Source: Treponema sp. (GTDB lineage: Bacteria; Spirochaetota; Spirochaetia; Treponematales; Treponemataceae). Taken from it: a stretch of DNA of 64,000 nucleotides. Each line of letters begins with the position of its first letter. Position 1 is the first letter of the stretch. The notes beneath the pieces were generated by a model, which was given only the letters and a program-made list of their open reading frames with translations, was not told the origin of the DNA and ran no database searches. The stretch lies in assembly GCA_024402505.1 (NCBI GenBank), contig JAKSTP010000001.1, positions 147,404 through 211,403 of the forward strand. The letters are read 5' to 3'. Shown here piece after piece: positions 34,628 through 43,622 of the stretch. The translations under genes and the position numbers were made by a program.

Positions 34628-37372
34628 ATGAACCTTTTATACAGCATCATTATTCTACCAATAGAAGAAATAATTGAATTTGTTTTCTGTTTTGTAAACT
34701 ATAAGTTTTATGCCTTTGGCACTGCCGGTGCTATTGTTGCAGTAAGTCTTGCTGTAAACTTTCTGGCACTTCCTCTTTACAATATGGCAGATGCACTTCA
34801 GCTAAAAGAACGCCAGCTGCAGCTGAAAATGGCCCCGTGGATTAAGCACATTAAAGCCACTTTCAAAGGCGACGAACAGTTCATGATGCTGAATACCTGG
34901 TACCGCCAGAACGGCTACCATCCTTTGTATGCACTCCGCTCTGCCCTTTCCATCCTCATTGAGATTCCTTTCTTCATTGCTGCCTATCACTTTTTAAGTA
35001 ACTGCAGTCTTCTTGATGGTGAATCCATCTTTTTCCTTCATGACCTTGGAAGCCCTGATGCACTTTTTAAAATTGGAAGTTTTTCTGTAAATGTTCTTCC
35101 AATCCTCATGACCGGCATCAACATTGTTTCAAGTGCCATTTACACAAAAGGTGCTCCTCTCCGTGAAAAGCTTCAGGTTTATGTCCTGGCTCTAGTATTC
35201 CTTGTATTGCTTTACAACAGTCCAAGCGGTCTTGTTTTCTATTGGATTTTGAACAACACCTTCAGCCTTGCAAAAAACATTGTTCTTAAAATGAAGCACC
35301 CGGGCCGTGTGGTTTACGCCTGTTTTGCAGCCATGCTCATTACCGCAAACCTCTATCTGGCCTTCAAAATCCACAACGTTATATACTATAAAAAACTGGT
35401 AGTATATATCGGAAGTGCCGTTGTACTAGCAGCACCGCTTATTGTAAGAAAAATCAGTGTCATCTCGAGCAAGCACAATGTCATCTCGAGCGAAGTCGAG
35501 AGATCTTCTTCAAAGAAGGATGTCTCCACTACGGTCGACATGACAGGCACCGGCGCTTTTTCCCTTCTTTTTTTCTCATGTCTTTCGCTTTGTCTTCTTT
35601 GCGGACTTCTGCTTCCTTCAAACGTTATTTCTACATCTACTGCAGAGTTCTCTTTTATGGGCGAAACCGAAAATCCACTTTCCTACGTGTGGTCATCGCT
35701 GCTTTTCTTTGCAGGGCTTTTCGTCTTCTGGCCCCTTGCAGTGTACAAACTCTTTGGAAAAAACGTAAAAACTTACATGCCGCCGCTCTTCTTTATTCTG
35801 TCGGCAGTCTGCCTTGGAAATGCATTTATTTTCCGGCACAACTACGGACTCATCTCTACACTTTTTGCACTGGACAATGTAATCAACCTTAAAAAGAACA
35901 CCCCTTTCCTTATTTTCGGACCTGTTCTTTTCCTCATTCTGATCACTTTTCTGGTATACATTCTGTATCGTTTCAAAAATGAAAAATTTCTTTCCCTCGT
36001 AATGGTTATTCTTTGTGTTGCAGAACTTTCCTTTGGAATAATGCGCACAGTTTCCATCAATAAAGATTTTGCAAAGATTAAAGAAACCCGAAATACCGAT
36101 ATACAGGAAACCTCAAGTCAGACCCGCTTTACTCTGAGCCGCAATCAGCAGAATGTAATTGTATTCTTCCTGGACCGTGCTATTTCATCCTATTTTCCAC
36201 AGATTATGGATCAGTTTCCGGAACTCAATGAAAGTTTCTCTGGATTTACCTGGTATCCAAACTGCCTTTCATTTTCGGCCCAGACAAACTCTGCTTTTCC
36301 ACCTTTGGCCGGGGGTTACGAATACACACCACTTGAAATGAACAGAAGAGATTCAGAACTTCTTCGGGTAAAACACAATGAAGCAACCCTTGTAATGCCA
36401 AAACTTTTCAGCAACGCAGGTTGGAGTACCACACTTTATGAACTTCCTTACATCAATTACGATCAGGGAAATTCAAAAGAATATGATTTTACAGAAGTGA
36501 AAAAACTTTCTCAGTCAAATGTAATGCGCTACAAACTGGAACATCAGGAAGATGTAGGCCTGAGTAACCCGGATGTATATACAAGAAAAACCTGCCGTTA
36601 TTTTTCTATAATGCAGCTTTTATATCCACCTGTTCGTAACATTCTTACAGACGGCACCGACTATTACTACGACAGACCAAAGAACGTGCTTCCACCATTA
36701 TTTCTTGAAGCCTTTGCAGACCTTTACTACATGGACCAGTCCTTTGCTTATGATTCCACCGTACCTACATTCAATTTCATCTGCAATAATACTACCCATG
36801 AATACACTGTACTTCGAGACGATTACATGCCTGCTGTTCTTGACGGCACAACAAACATTGCAGCCCCTGGTTGCAAAACTGATCCTTCTACACCAACCGA
36901 AGCATGGCACGCCAACGTATCTGCCTATCTGCAGCTTTCCAAAACCCTTGATATGCTGAAAAAAGAAGGACTTTGGGACAACACCCGCATTATTATAGTT
37001 GCTGACCATGGACGTGGCATTCCCCTCAAAACTTTTGAAACCTTCAACATGGATATGCCAAATGCACTGAACCCGCTTTTCCTGGTAAAAGACTTTGGTG
37101 AAACAGGGCCTTACAAAACCGACAATACTTTTATTACAAACGCAGACACCCTTGTATACACCACAAAGAATCTCGGACTTTCCGAAAACAACCCATACAC
37201 AGGAAAGAAACTCAAATCACATAAAGATTTTGATTCTTTCAAAGTTCATGACATGAATGTATGGCGCATTGATCCCCTTTTAAACAGCACTCAGTTCCCT
37301 ATGGATGGAACCAAAACTTTCTCAGTAAAAGAGAACCTCTTCACCCCAAGCAACTGGACCCAACTGGAATAA
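34628..37372 (+). CDS. YidC-like membrane domain fused to alkaline-phosphatase-superfamily (LTA synthase/sulfatase-like) domain
   Basis: The 914-residue protein has an N-terminal YidC/Oxa1-like region (residues 1-~235) with KERQLQLKMAPWIKHIK, the hydrophobic hairpin helices and SGLVFYWILNNTFSLAKN near 199-216, the YidC family signature. After a variable linker at 277-306 come about five more helices (to ~480). Then a periplasmic domain starts NVIVFFLDRAISSYFP (~508), with a candidate threonine nucleophile in FSAQTNSAFPPLAGGY and the metal ligands of VADHGRG (~790). That domain resembles LTA synthases/phosphoethanolamine transferases. It could transfer a phosphoryl-linked group onto the surface glycan. 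A paralogue lies at 45978-48902. The linker is made by an in-frame dispersed repeat. Confidence 0.82.
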   Translation: MNLLYSIIILPIEEIIEFVFCFVNYKFYAFGTAGAIVAVSLAVNFLALPLYNMADALQLKERQLQLKMAPWIKHIKATFKGDEQFMMLNTWYRQNGYHPLYALRSALSILIEIPFFIAAYHFLSNCSLLDGESIFFLHDLGSPDALFKIGSFSVNVLPILMTGINIVSSAIYTKGAPLREKLQVYVLALVFLVLLYNSPSGLVFYWILNNTFSLAKNIVLKMKHPGRVVYACFAAMLITANLYLAFKIHNVIYYKKLVVYIGSAVVLAAPLIVRKISVISSKHNVISSEVERSSSKKDVSTTVDMTGTGAFSLLFFSCLSLCLLCGLLLPSNVISTSTAEFSFMGETENPLSYVWSSLLFFAGLFVFWPLAVYKLFGKNVKTYMPPLFFILSAVCLGNAFIFRHNYGLISTLFALDNVINLKKNTPFLIFGPVLFLILITFLVYILYRFKNEKFLSLVMVILCVAELSFGIMRTVSINKDFAKIKETRNTDIQETSSQTRFTLSRNQQNVIVFFLDRAISSYFPQIMDQFPELNESFSGFTWYPNCLSFSAQTNSAFPPLAGGYEYTPLEMNRRDSELLRVKHNEATLVMPKLFSNAGWSTTLYELPYINYDQGNSKEYDFTEVKKLSQSNVMRYKLEHQEDVGLSNPDVYTRKTCRYFSIMQLLYPPVRNILTDGTDYYYDRPKNVLPPLFLEAFADLYYMDQSFAYDSTVPTFNFICNNTTHEYTVLRDDYMPAVLDGTTNIAAPGCKTDPSTPTEAWHANVSAYLQLSKTLDMLKKEGLWDNTRIIIVADHGRGIPLKTFETFNMDMPNALNPLFLVKDFGETGPYKTDNTFITNADTLVYTTKNLGLSENNPYTGKKLKSHKDFDSFKVHDMNVWRIDPLLNSTQFPMDGTKTFSVKENLFTPSNWTQLE
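35458..35545 (+). repeat. Type A repeat inside a coding region, in frame
   Basis: CATCTCGAGC units followed by the two type A palindromes lie inside the 914-residue gene and are translated as SSKHNVISSEVERSSSKKDV and STTVDMTG. The element ends with the standard TCGACATGACA edge. It adds about 30 residues at position ~277. Confidence 0.88.
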
Positions 37373-37383
37373 CCCGCCCCCCG

Positions 37384-37538
37384 TGATGCTGAACTTGATT
37401 CAGCATCACATAAATAAAAAGACCCTGAATCAAGTTCAGGGTGACAACTACCTATCACCCCCATGTCATTTCGACCAAGCGTAGCGCGTGGAGAAATCCT
37501 CTAGGTAAAAAGATTTCTCGACTACCCTCGAGATGACA
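37384..37538. repeat. Type B and type A repeats downstream of the fusion gene
   Basis: A type B pair (37384-37444, with GATGCTGAACTTGATTCAGC and the CCCTGAATCAAGTTCAGGG half) is followed by a diverged type A element (37464-37538, TGTCATTTCGACC... to CTCGAGATGACA). The sequence after it, AGTGTACTTCACACC, is identical to that following the type A element at 34513, so the same composite unit flanks the gene on both sides. Confidence 0.85.
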
Positions 37539-37603
37539 GTGTACTTCACACCGGATAACATAACCCTCTACAAATTTTGTATATTCCTTTCTTTTTAAAA
37601 ATT

Positions 37604-37612
37604 TGTTATAAT
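37604..37612 (+). promoter_or_regulatory. Extended -10 promoter of the choline-activation operon
   Basis: TGTTATAAT at 37604-37612 is an extended -10 element; the -35 region is weak. A leader of about 19 nt with an AAAGG ribosome-binding site (37626-37630) leads to the ATG at 37638. Confidence 0.5.
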
Positions 37613-37637
37613 AGTAGAAATCTACAAAGGTTTTTAT

Positions 37638-38576
37638 ATGACACGATTTCAGTTTGACTTATTAACATACTTTGAAAAATATGGAAAAACAGAATACACT
37701 GTTCGCACTCTTTCCGACACATTGAAGATTTCGGGCACTGCTGTGGGAAAAGCTCTTGAAGAACTTTCGGAAGACGAGCTTATCTGTGCCCCTGCCCTTG
37801 TAAAAGGATGTCCTTTCAATGGGGGCGAAATTTCTGTTACTGAAAAAGGGCTCGAAGCTCTGGAACCTTACCGTGTAAAAAAAGCCGTAATCATGGCAGC
37901 TGGTTTTGGATCCCGCATGATGCCAGCTACAGCCGACCGCCCAAAACCTTTGGTTTCTGTAAACGGGAAACGCATTATCGAAACACTTTTGGACGCCCTT
38001 GTAAAAGTTGGCATTCAGGACATTACAATTGTCCGGGGTTATAAAAAAGAACGTTTTGATGATCTTCTTCCAAAGTACCCTTTTCTTTCTCTTGTAGACA
38101 ACGACATCTACGACAAAACAAACAATATTTCTTCGGCCATGGCTGTTCTTGAAAAAATTGACACCTGTTACCTTTGCGAGGCAGACCTTTACATCTCAAA
38201 TCCTGAAATCATCACAAAATATCAGTATACATCAAATATCCTTGGTTCCTGGTCCCGTGAAACTGATGACTGGAGCTACCGCCTGGACAAAGACGGCCAC
38301 ATTACCGACTACCAGAAAGGCAACACAAACTGCTGGAATTACTACGGCATTTCCTTCTGGACCAAAGAAGACAGTGCAAAATTGAGAGAAGATTTCCGTC
38401 AGGTTTACGAAGAAGAAAAAGACGGTCATGATTATTTTTGGGAATTTATTCCTCTGGTTCTTCGAAAAGAAAAATACGCTGTAGAAGTTCGGGAATGTCA
38501 GAAAAGCGACATCATGGAAATTGACAACTATTACGAACTGGCTCAGCTTGATCCTTCTTACAGAAAACAGGACTAA
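37638..38576 (+). CDS. licC: HTH-linked LicC-like phosphocholine/sugar nucleotidylyltransferase
   Basis: The 312-residue protein has a winged-helix-like N-terminus (residues ~1-75; TVRTLSDTLKISGTAVGKAL, then a wing ending TEKGLEALEPYRV). It is followed by a nucleotidyltransferase domain starting AVIMAAGFGSRMMPATADRP, with KPLVSVNGKRIIE, CEADLYISNPEI as the metal aspartate, and NTNCWNYYGISFW. LicC (CTP:phosphocholine cytidylyltransferase) is the closest family by motif, but a sugar-phosphate substrate is not excluded. The DNA-binding-like domain is shared with the LicC-LicA protein at 40163. It is the first gene of a four-gene operon. Confidence 0.72.
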   Translation: MTRFQFDLLTYFEKYGKTEYTVRTLSDTLKISGTAVGKALEELSEDELICAPALVKGCPFNGGEISVTEKGLEALEPYRVKKAVIMAAGFGSRMMPATADRPKPLVSVNGKRIIETLLDALVKVGIQDITIVRGYKKERFDDLLPKYPFLSLVDNDIYDKTNNISSAMAVLEKIDTCYLCEADLYISNPEIITKYQYTSNILGSWSRETDDWSYRLDKDGHITDYQKGNTNCWNYYGISFWTKEDSAKLREDFRQVYEEEKDGHDYFWEFIPLVLRKEKYAVEVRECQKSDIMEIDNYYELAQLDPSYRKQD

Positions 38577-38582
38577 GATTCT

Positions 38583-40154
38583 ATGAAAGTTTTTAAGGGA
38601 AATATTCTTACTGTAGATGAACAGAACTCCGTTGTAAATTATCTTATCGAAGATAAAGGTATCATCATTTACGCTGGAAATGAACTTCCGGAAGCTTTTA
38701 AAACTGTTCCTGTAACCGATCTTGGCGAAAAAGCTCTGATTCCAGCCTTTGCCGATACCCACCAGCACTTTGCATCTTTTTCAACTTTCCAGGCAGGTCT
38801 CAATGTAATGGAAGCTACTTCCAACAAAGAAATCCTTTCCTGGGTAAAAGATTTTGTTGCCCGTTCTTCTGCTAAAACCCTTATTGCCTTTGGTGCATCT
38901 CCTTATTCAGTTGAAGAAAAACGCCTTGTTAGCCGTGAAGAACTTGATTCAGTCTGTCCAGACAAAGAAATCATGGTTGTAAAATATGACGGACACGCCT
39001 GCATTGTAAATACAAAGCTTTTGAACAAAATGAAAAAGCAGGTAAAAGATCTCCGTGGTTTCCATGAAGATACAGGCGAAATGAATCAGGAAGCCTTCTT
39101 TAAGTTTTCTGATTACATTACAAGCTCACTTTCCATTCCAGACCTTTACAAAAACATGCAAAATGCCGTAGATTTTATGGCATCAAAAGGAATTGGAATG
39201 GTTCACACTGTAAGTGGAGTTGGTTTTGCAGGAGATTTGGACATTACCATGGAAAAAATCTTTGCAAAAAGCCTTAAAAACGGATTTCAGCTCAGGGTTT
39301 TCCCACAGTCCATGAATACTAAAGTTGCAACAAAGCGAAAACTTCCAAGAATTGGCGGCTGTTTCCAGTGTGCCCTGGACGGTTGTTTTGGATCCCACGA
39401 CGCCTCATTAAATGCACCATATTCCGATGCAGAAGGCGGCGACGGAGTACTTTATTACGATGATGAAAAAGTCATCAATTTCTGTAAAGAAGCCAACCGT
39501 AAAGGACTTCAGATAGAAATGCACGCCATCGGTGACAAAGCTTTTGATCAGGCTACCCGTGCCCTCAAAGCTGCCCTTGATGATTTCCCTCGTGAAAACC
39601 ACAGACACGGCATTATTCACGACTGTCTTCCAACTGACGAAGGCCTCAAAATCTGTAAGGATTACAAAATCCAGATGCCTGTTCAGAGTGCTTTTATAAA
39701 CTGGAAACAGGAACCTGATGAGTATCTTGAATCAATTCTTGGTGAAGACCGCCTTAAAAAACTGAATCCTATCAACACTTTCTTAAAAAACAACATTACT
39801 GTTTCTTTCGGTTCAGATGCCCCATGTACAACCCCAGATCCAATTTCCTGGATTGACCGTGCGGTAAACAACAGCAATATTTCAGAAAGAATCTCCGTTC
39901 AGGATGCATTAAGAATGTGTACAATAAACGGTTACTACACTTCTTTCGATGATGATAAAAGAGGTAGTCTTGAAAAAGGAAAAATTGCTGATATGGTTAT
40001 TCTTTCCCAAAACCCTTATAATATCCAAACTTCCGAAATCAAAAACCTGGAAGTATGCGAACTTTATCTTTCAGGAAAAAAATACACAAGTGCCCGGGAA
40101 AATATATTCAAATCAGTAATTCGTGGATTATTTTCTAAGGGTGGATCATACTAG
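38583..40154 (+). CDS. Amidohydrolase family 3 (YtcJ-like) metal-dependent hydrolase
   Basis: The 523-residue amidohydrolase-superfamily enzyme has ADTHQHFASF as the first metal motif (HxH; usual order is D-x-H-x-H), DGCFGSHDASLNAPYSD, MHAIGDKAFDQATRAL with the active-site histidine, and SFGSDAPCTTPDPISW with the catalytic aspartate. GSLEKGKIADMVILSQNP is the classic C-terminal signature. The length fits the YtcJ group, whose substrates are mostly unknown. Position between two choline-activation genes suggests it releases a small amine or amide substrate for that pathway (inference). The start is 6 nt after licC. Confidence 0.85.
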   Translation: MKVFKGNILTVDEQNSVVNYLIEDKGIIIYAGNELPEAFKTVPVTDLGEKALIPAFADTHQHFASFSTFQAGLNVMEATSNKEILSWVKDFVARSSAKTLIAFGASPYSVEEKRLVSREELDSVCPDKEIMVVKYDGHACIVNTKLLNKMKKQVKDLRGFHEDTGEMNQEAFFKFSDYITSSLSIPDLYKNMQNAVDFMASKGIGMVHTVSGVGFAGDLDITMEKIFAKSLKNGFQLRVFPQSMNTKVATKRKLPRIGGCFQCALDGCFGSHDASLNAPYSDAEGGDGVLYYDDEKVINFCKEANRKGLQIEMHAIGDKAFDQATRALKAALDDFPRENHRHGIIHDCLPTDEGLKICKDYKIQMPVQSAFINWKQEPDEYLESILGEDRLKKLNPINTFLKNNITVSFGSDAPCTTPDPISWIDRAVNNSNISERISVQDALRMCTINGYYTSFDDDKRGSLEKGKIADMVILSQNPYNIQTSEIKNLEVCELYLSGKKYTSARENIFKSVIRGLFSKGGSY

Positions 40155-40162
40155 GATTAAAA

Positions 40163-41938
40163 ATGAGCAGAATTACAAAAGAAGAATTTTACATACTGAA
40201 CAGCCTTTATAACGGAAGCATGGGAAGAGCCGAATGTAAAGCCGAAAAACTCCCCTTCCACCATTTAAAAAAACACCTGTTTTATTTGAACCTTGTAAGA
40301 CAGGGATACATTTCTGAATCTTCCGATGAGATTACCGCTAAAGGTCTTGAAGCCCTGGAACCTTACCGGGTAAACAATGCAGTCATTCTTGCAGCCGGTG
40401 CTTCTACCCGCTTTATTCCATTGTCTCTTGAACAGCCAAAAGGTCTTTTTGAAGTAAAAGGCGAAAAACTGATTGAACGCCAGATTCAGCAGCTTCACGA
40501 AGCCGGAATCAAAGACATTACCATCGTCCTTGGTTACAAAAAAGAAATGTTTTATTACCTTGAAGAAAAATACGGGGTAAAATTCATTATCAATCCTGCA
40601 TTCAACATCAAGAACAATATTGAAAGCCTTTACCTTGCAAAAGAACAGCTTTCAAATACCTATGTCTGCGTAAGTGACAGTTACTTTGTAGAAAATCCAT
40701 TCAATCAGTTTGAATTCCAGTCATTCAACGCAGGTGTTTACACAGACGAAGCCTCCGAAGGAGAGATCTTTGCAAAAACAAACCTTGAAGACCGTATTAC
40801 AGAACTGAACGACACAAAAAAGAAAGGCCTCATGCTCTGGGGTCACTCCTTCTGGAACAAAGAATTTTCAGAAAGTTTTATCAGTCTTGCCGAAAAAGAC
40901 CGTGACATTGGAAAATACAGTCAGGTGTTCTGGGAATGGATGGTTAAAGATGAACTTAAAAATCTTCCACCATTTTATATTAAGGAATACAAACCAGGCT
41001 GCATTTTTGAATTTGATTACTTTGAAGATTTAAGAAAATTCGACACAAAATATCTTGGATACACTCACTCTGAGATCATCAGAAACATTAAGCTTGTTTT
41101 CCGCTGCGACGAAGAAGATGTTGTGGACTTCAGAAACATCAGTAAAGGACTTACAAACACTTCCTTCATTTTCAAGATCAACGGAGTAGATTACATTTAC
41201 CGCCACCCAGGTGATGGTACAGAAAGTATTATCAGCCGCCGTAACGAAAAAAGCTCACTTATTAAGGCAAAAGAACTTGGCATTGATCCAACATACATTT
41301 ATGCCGACGTAAACGAAGGATGGAAAATTTCTGTGTTTATTCCAGAATTCCGCGAACCTGACTATTCATCTTTTGAAGATTCAAAAAAGGTTCTTTCGGT
41401 GCTTCGTAAGCTCCATGCTTCAGATGTAAAAGTTGATTACGGCATGAAACCTTGGGAAGACTCACTTCACTACGAAGAACTCATTTCCAAAATGAATCCT
41501 GAGATTGTAAAAGAATTCCAGGACCTTAAGTCAAAAATTGAAAAACTTTATAAAATGACACTTGGTGACGGCGTTGAAAAATGTTTCTGCCACGGTGATA
41601 CATATCAGCCTAACTGGATGATTAAACCGGACGGAAATGTTATTCTTATTGACTGGGAATACTCAGGCTGGTCGGATCCTGGCATTGACGTAGGCTATTA
41701 TATCGTAGATGCCAAATACGATTTTGACGAAGCCGACAGATTCATTAAAGAATATCTTCAGGATTCCTATTCTGAAAAACGATATTTCCACTTTATGGCA
41801 TATACCGCCATCATTGCTTACTACTGGTACGTATGGGCAATTTACCGGGAATGCTGTGGCGCTGTAATGGGAGACGCACTTCCTTCATGGCGCGATGCTG
41901 CTATTAAATATGCAGACAAACTTTTAAATAAAAATTAA
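40163..41938 (+). CDS. licCA: HTH-LicC-LicA fusion: cytidylyltransferase plus choline kinase
   Basis: The 591-residue protein has three parts: an N-terminal ~70-residue winged-helix-like domain ending TAKGLEALEPYRV; a nucleotidyltransferase (~72-300; AVILAAGASTRFIPLSLEQP, KGLFEVKGEKLIER); and a choline kinase-like domain (~310-591; ISKGLTNTSFIFKI, CFCHGDTYQPNWM as the Brenner motif HGDxxxxN, ILIDWEYSGWSDPGIDVGYY as the DxE metal motif). It should phosphorylate choline and convert it to CDP-choline. Treponemes are known to use a LicCA fusion for phosphatidylcholine synthesis. The product may decorate lipids or surface glycans. It is preceded by an AGGA ribosome-binding site. Confidence 0.85.
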   Translation: MSRITKEEFYILNSLYNGSMGRAECKAEKLPFHHLKKHLFYLNLVRQGYISESSDEITAKGLEALEPYRVNNAVILAAGASTRFIPLSLEQPKGLFEVKGEKLIERQIQQLHEAGIKDITIVLGYKKEMFYYLEEKYGVKFIINPAFNIKNNIESLYLAKEQLSNTYVCVSDSYFVENPFNQFEFQSFNAGVYTDEASEGEIFAKTNLEDRITELNDTKKKGLMLWGHSFWNKEFSESFISLAEKDRDIGKYSQVFWEWMVKDELKNLPPFYIKEYKPGCIFEFDYFEDLRKFDTKYLGYTHSEIIRNIKLVFRCDEEDVVDFRNISKGLTNTSFIFKINGVDYIYRHPGDGTESIISRRNEKSSLIKAKELGIDPTYIYADVNEGWKISVFIPEFREPDYSSFEDSKKVLSVLRKLHASDVKVDYGMKPWEDSLHYEELISKMNPEIVKEFQDLKSKIEKLYKMTLGDGVEKCFCHGDTYQPNWMIKPDGNVILIDWEYSGWSDPGIDVGYYIVDAKYDFDEADRFIKEYLQDSYSEKRYFHFMAYTAIIAYYWYVWAIYRECCGAVMGDALPSWRDAAIKYADKLLNKN

Positions 41939-41959
41939 AAAATATATAGGATAGTTTTT

Positions 41960-43441
41960 ATGGAAAATGAAAAAAACGGATTGGTTCGTGTACTGGGATT
42001 AAAAGAATCCATCAGTATGACAATTGGAACTGTAGTTGGCGTTGGCCTTTTTACCTGCGGTTCCTCACAGATTGGTCTTGTAGGATCATGGATCATTGGA
42101 TTCACATTTATTTCCCTCCTTATCTCAATCTGGCCTTGCCTTATTTATGGTGAAATGTCTGCTGCCCTTCCATGTGCAGGCGGAACATATAACTTTGCAA
42201 AACGTGGCTTGAACCGATTGTGGGCAAACCTTTCTGGATGGCATTACATTGTTTCTGTTGTTGCTATTGGAGCTGGTGAAACACTTGCTTTTGCAAACTA
42301 CTTCAAAATTCTTATGGAACAGCTTGGATTAAACATTGCATGGCTTGATTCACGCATCATTGCCCTTATTCTTGTTGCTATTTTCCTGGTATTAAACTTT
42401 AGAGGTATTGAACAGTCTGGTAAAGCTCAGCTTGCCTTTATGTTCTTTTTCTGGGGATGTTCTATTGCCTGGTTCCTTTACATGATTCCAAATATTCACG
42501 TTGAATACTTTGGCGGCATCAAAATGGACAAGCTTCCTTCTTTCAAAGAAATGATGTACATCTTTGGTCTTGTTTGGTGGTGTTATACCGGTTTTGAAAC
42601 CTGTGTTTCCATGGGTGCCGAAACAAAATACCCTCAGTACAATCTTCCACGTGCATTGAAACTTTCTATTTTCCTGGTATTTGCTCTGAACGCACTTTTC
42701 CAGTGGTTCCTTGTTGGCCTTGTACCAAACGAGTTCTACGGAATTCTTGCTGCTGCCGACGCTCCATATGCCGAAGGATTGAAAGCAGCAGGCCTTATTG
42801 GTATGCCAATCATTCTTCTTTGTATCGGTATTGCTTTTGGTGGTGACCTTTCTACAATCAACCCTGGTATTGCAGCCCCTGCCCGCTACATTTACACAAT
42901 GGCTGAAGACGGTGCTCTTCCAGCTTTCCTGGGTAAAATCCATCCAAAATTCAAGACACCACACGTTGCAATCATTGTTGTAGGTATCATCAACTTCCTT
43001 CTTATTGCAACAGGCTCTATCGATTACATTGCCTCAGTTTCACTTATTTCTCTTGCAGTGTGCTACATGATCGGCTGTCTTTCATACCTGGGACTTAACA
43101 AAAAATGCCCTGACATGAATCGCCCTTACAAAGCACCTCTTGGAAAACTTGGTTCCTGGGTAACAATCGTACTTTACTGTTTCATGCTTATTTTCTGTGA
43201 TGTTATGGCTCTTATAACAGCAGGCATTATTACTGTTCTCTGTATCCTATTCTACTTCCTGTTTACACGCAAACGGGCACCAGTACTTTTAAGTATTGAA
43301 GATGAAATTGGCGTTATTGAAGAACCAACTGAAGCTGAAAAGAAAAAGCTTGATAAGGAATATAAAATCTGGAAATACGGAACAATCGCCGTAACAGTAA
43401 TTGCCCTAGGCATTTACATAATTCCAATGGTTCTTAAATAA
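41960..43441 (+). CDS. APC-superfamily amino acid/amine permease
   Basis: The 493-residue permease has about 12 helices. The first helix region, ISMTIGTVVGVGLFTCGSSQ, has the unwound GxG substrate-binding segment of the APC fold; YGEMSAALPCAGGTYNFAKR and VLNFRGIEQSGKAQL are family signatures. Linkage to the LicC/LicCA genes suggests uptake of choline, ethanolamine or a related amine, filling the role LicB plays in Haemophilus; the sequence alone does not show the substrate. It is the last gene of the operon, followed by repeats and a strong terminator. Confidence 0.83.
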   Translation: MENEKNGLVRVLGLKESISMTIGTVVGVGLFTCGSSQIGLVGSWIIGFTFISLLISIWPCLIYGEMSAALPCAGGTYNFAKRGLNRLWANLSGWHYIVSVVAIGAGETLAFANYFKILMEQLGLNIAWLDSRIIALILVAIFLVLNFRGIEQSGKAQLAFMFFFWGCSIAWFLYMIPNIHVEYFGGIKMDKLPSFKEMMYIFGLVWWCYTGFETCVSMGAETKYPQYNLPRALKLSIFLVFALNALFQWFLVGLVPNEFYGILAAADAPYAEGLKAAGLIGMPIILLCIGIAFGGDLSTINPGIAAPARYIYTMAEDGALPAFLGKIHPKFKTPHVAIIVVGIINFLLIATGSIDYIASVSLISLAVCYMIGCLSYLGLNKKCPDMNRPYKAPLGKLGSWVTIVLYCFMLIFCDVMALITAGIITVLCILFYFLFTRKRAPVLLSIEDEIGVIEEPTEAEKKKLDKEYKIWKYGTIAVTVIALGIYIIPMVLK

Positions 43442-43444
43442 TGA

Positions 43445-43551
43445 GATGCTGAATCAAGTTCAGCATGACACACATCGTCATCCCGGACTTGATTCGGGAT
43501 CCCTGTCATCCCGAACACACACCTTGTCATCCCGAACTTGATTCGGGATCC
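43445..43551. repeat. Cluster of type B and type C palindromic repeats
   Basis: A type B half (GATGCTGAATCAAGTTCAGC) is followed by two type C palindromes (TCCCGGACTTGATTCGGGA and TCCCGAACTTGATTCGGGAT) with a half-copy between. Type C recurs near 45890-45978 and at 60296. Confidence 0.85.
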
Positions 43552-43566
43552 CTTTCAAAAAGCAAA

Positions 43567-43620
43567 GCCCCTGAAGCAAGTTTAGTGTGACAAAACTGAC
43601 TTTCAGGGGCACTTTTTTTT
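43567..43620 (+). terminator. Rho-independent terminator with a repeat in its loop
   Basis: GCCCCTGAA (43567-43575) pairs with TTCAGGGGC (43602-43610), followed by a run of eight T. The loop holds a decayed type B repeat (GCAAGTTTAGTGTGAC). It terminates the choline operon and lies just before the convergent lipoprotein gene's stop. Confidence 0.8.
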
Positions 43621-43622
43621 AC

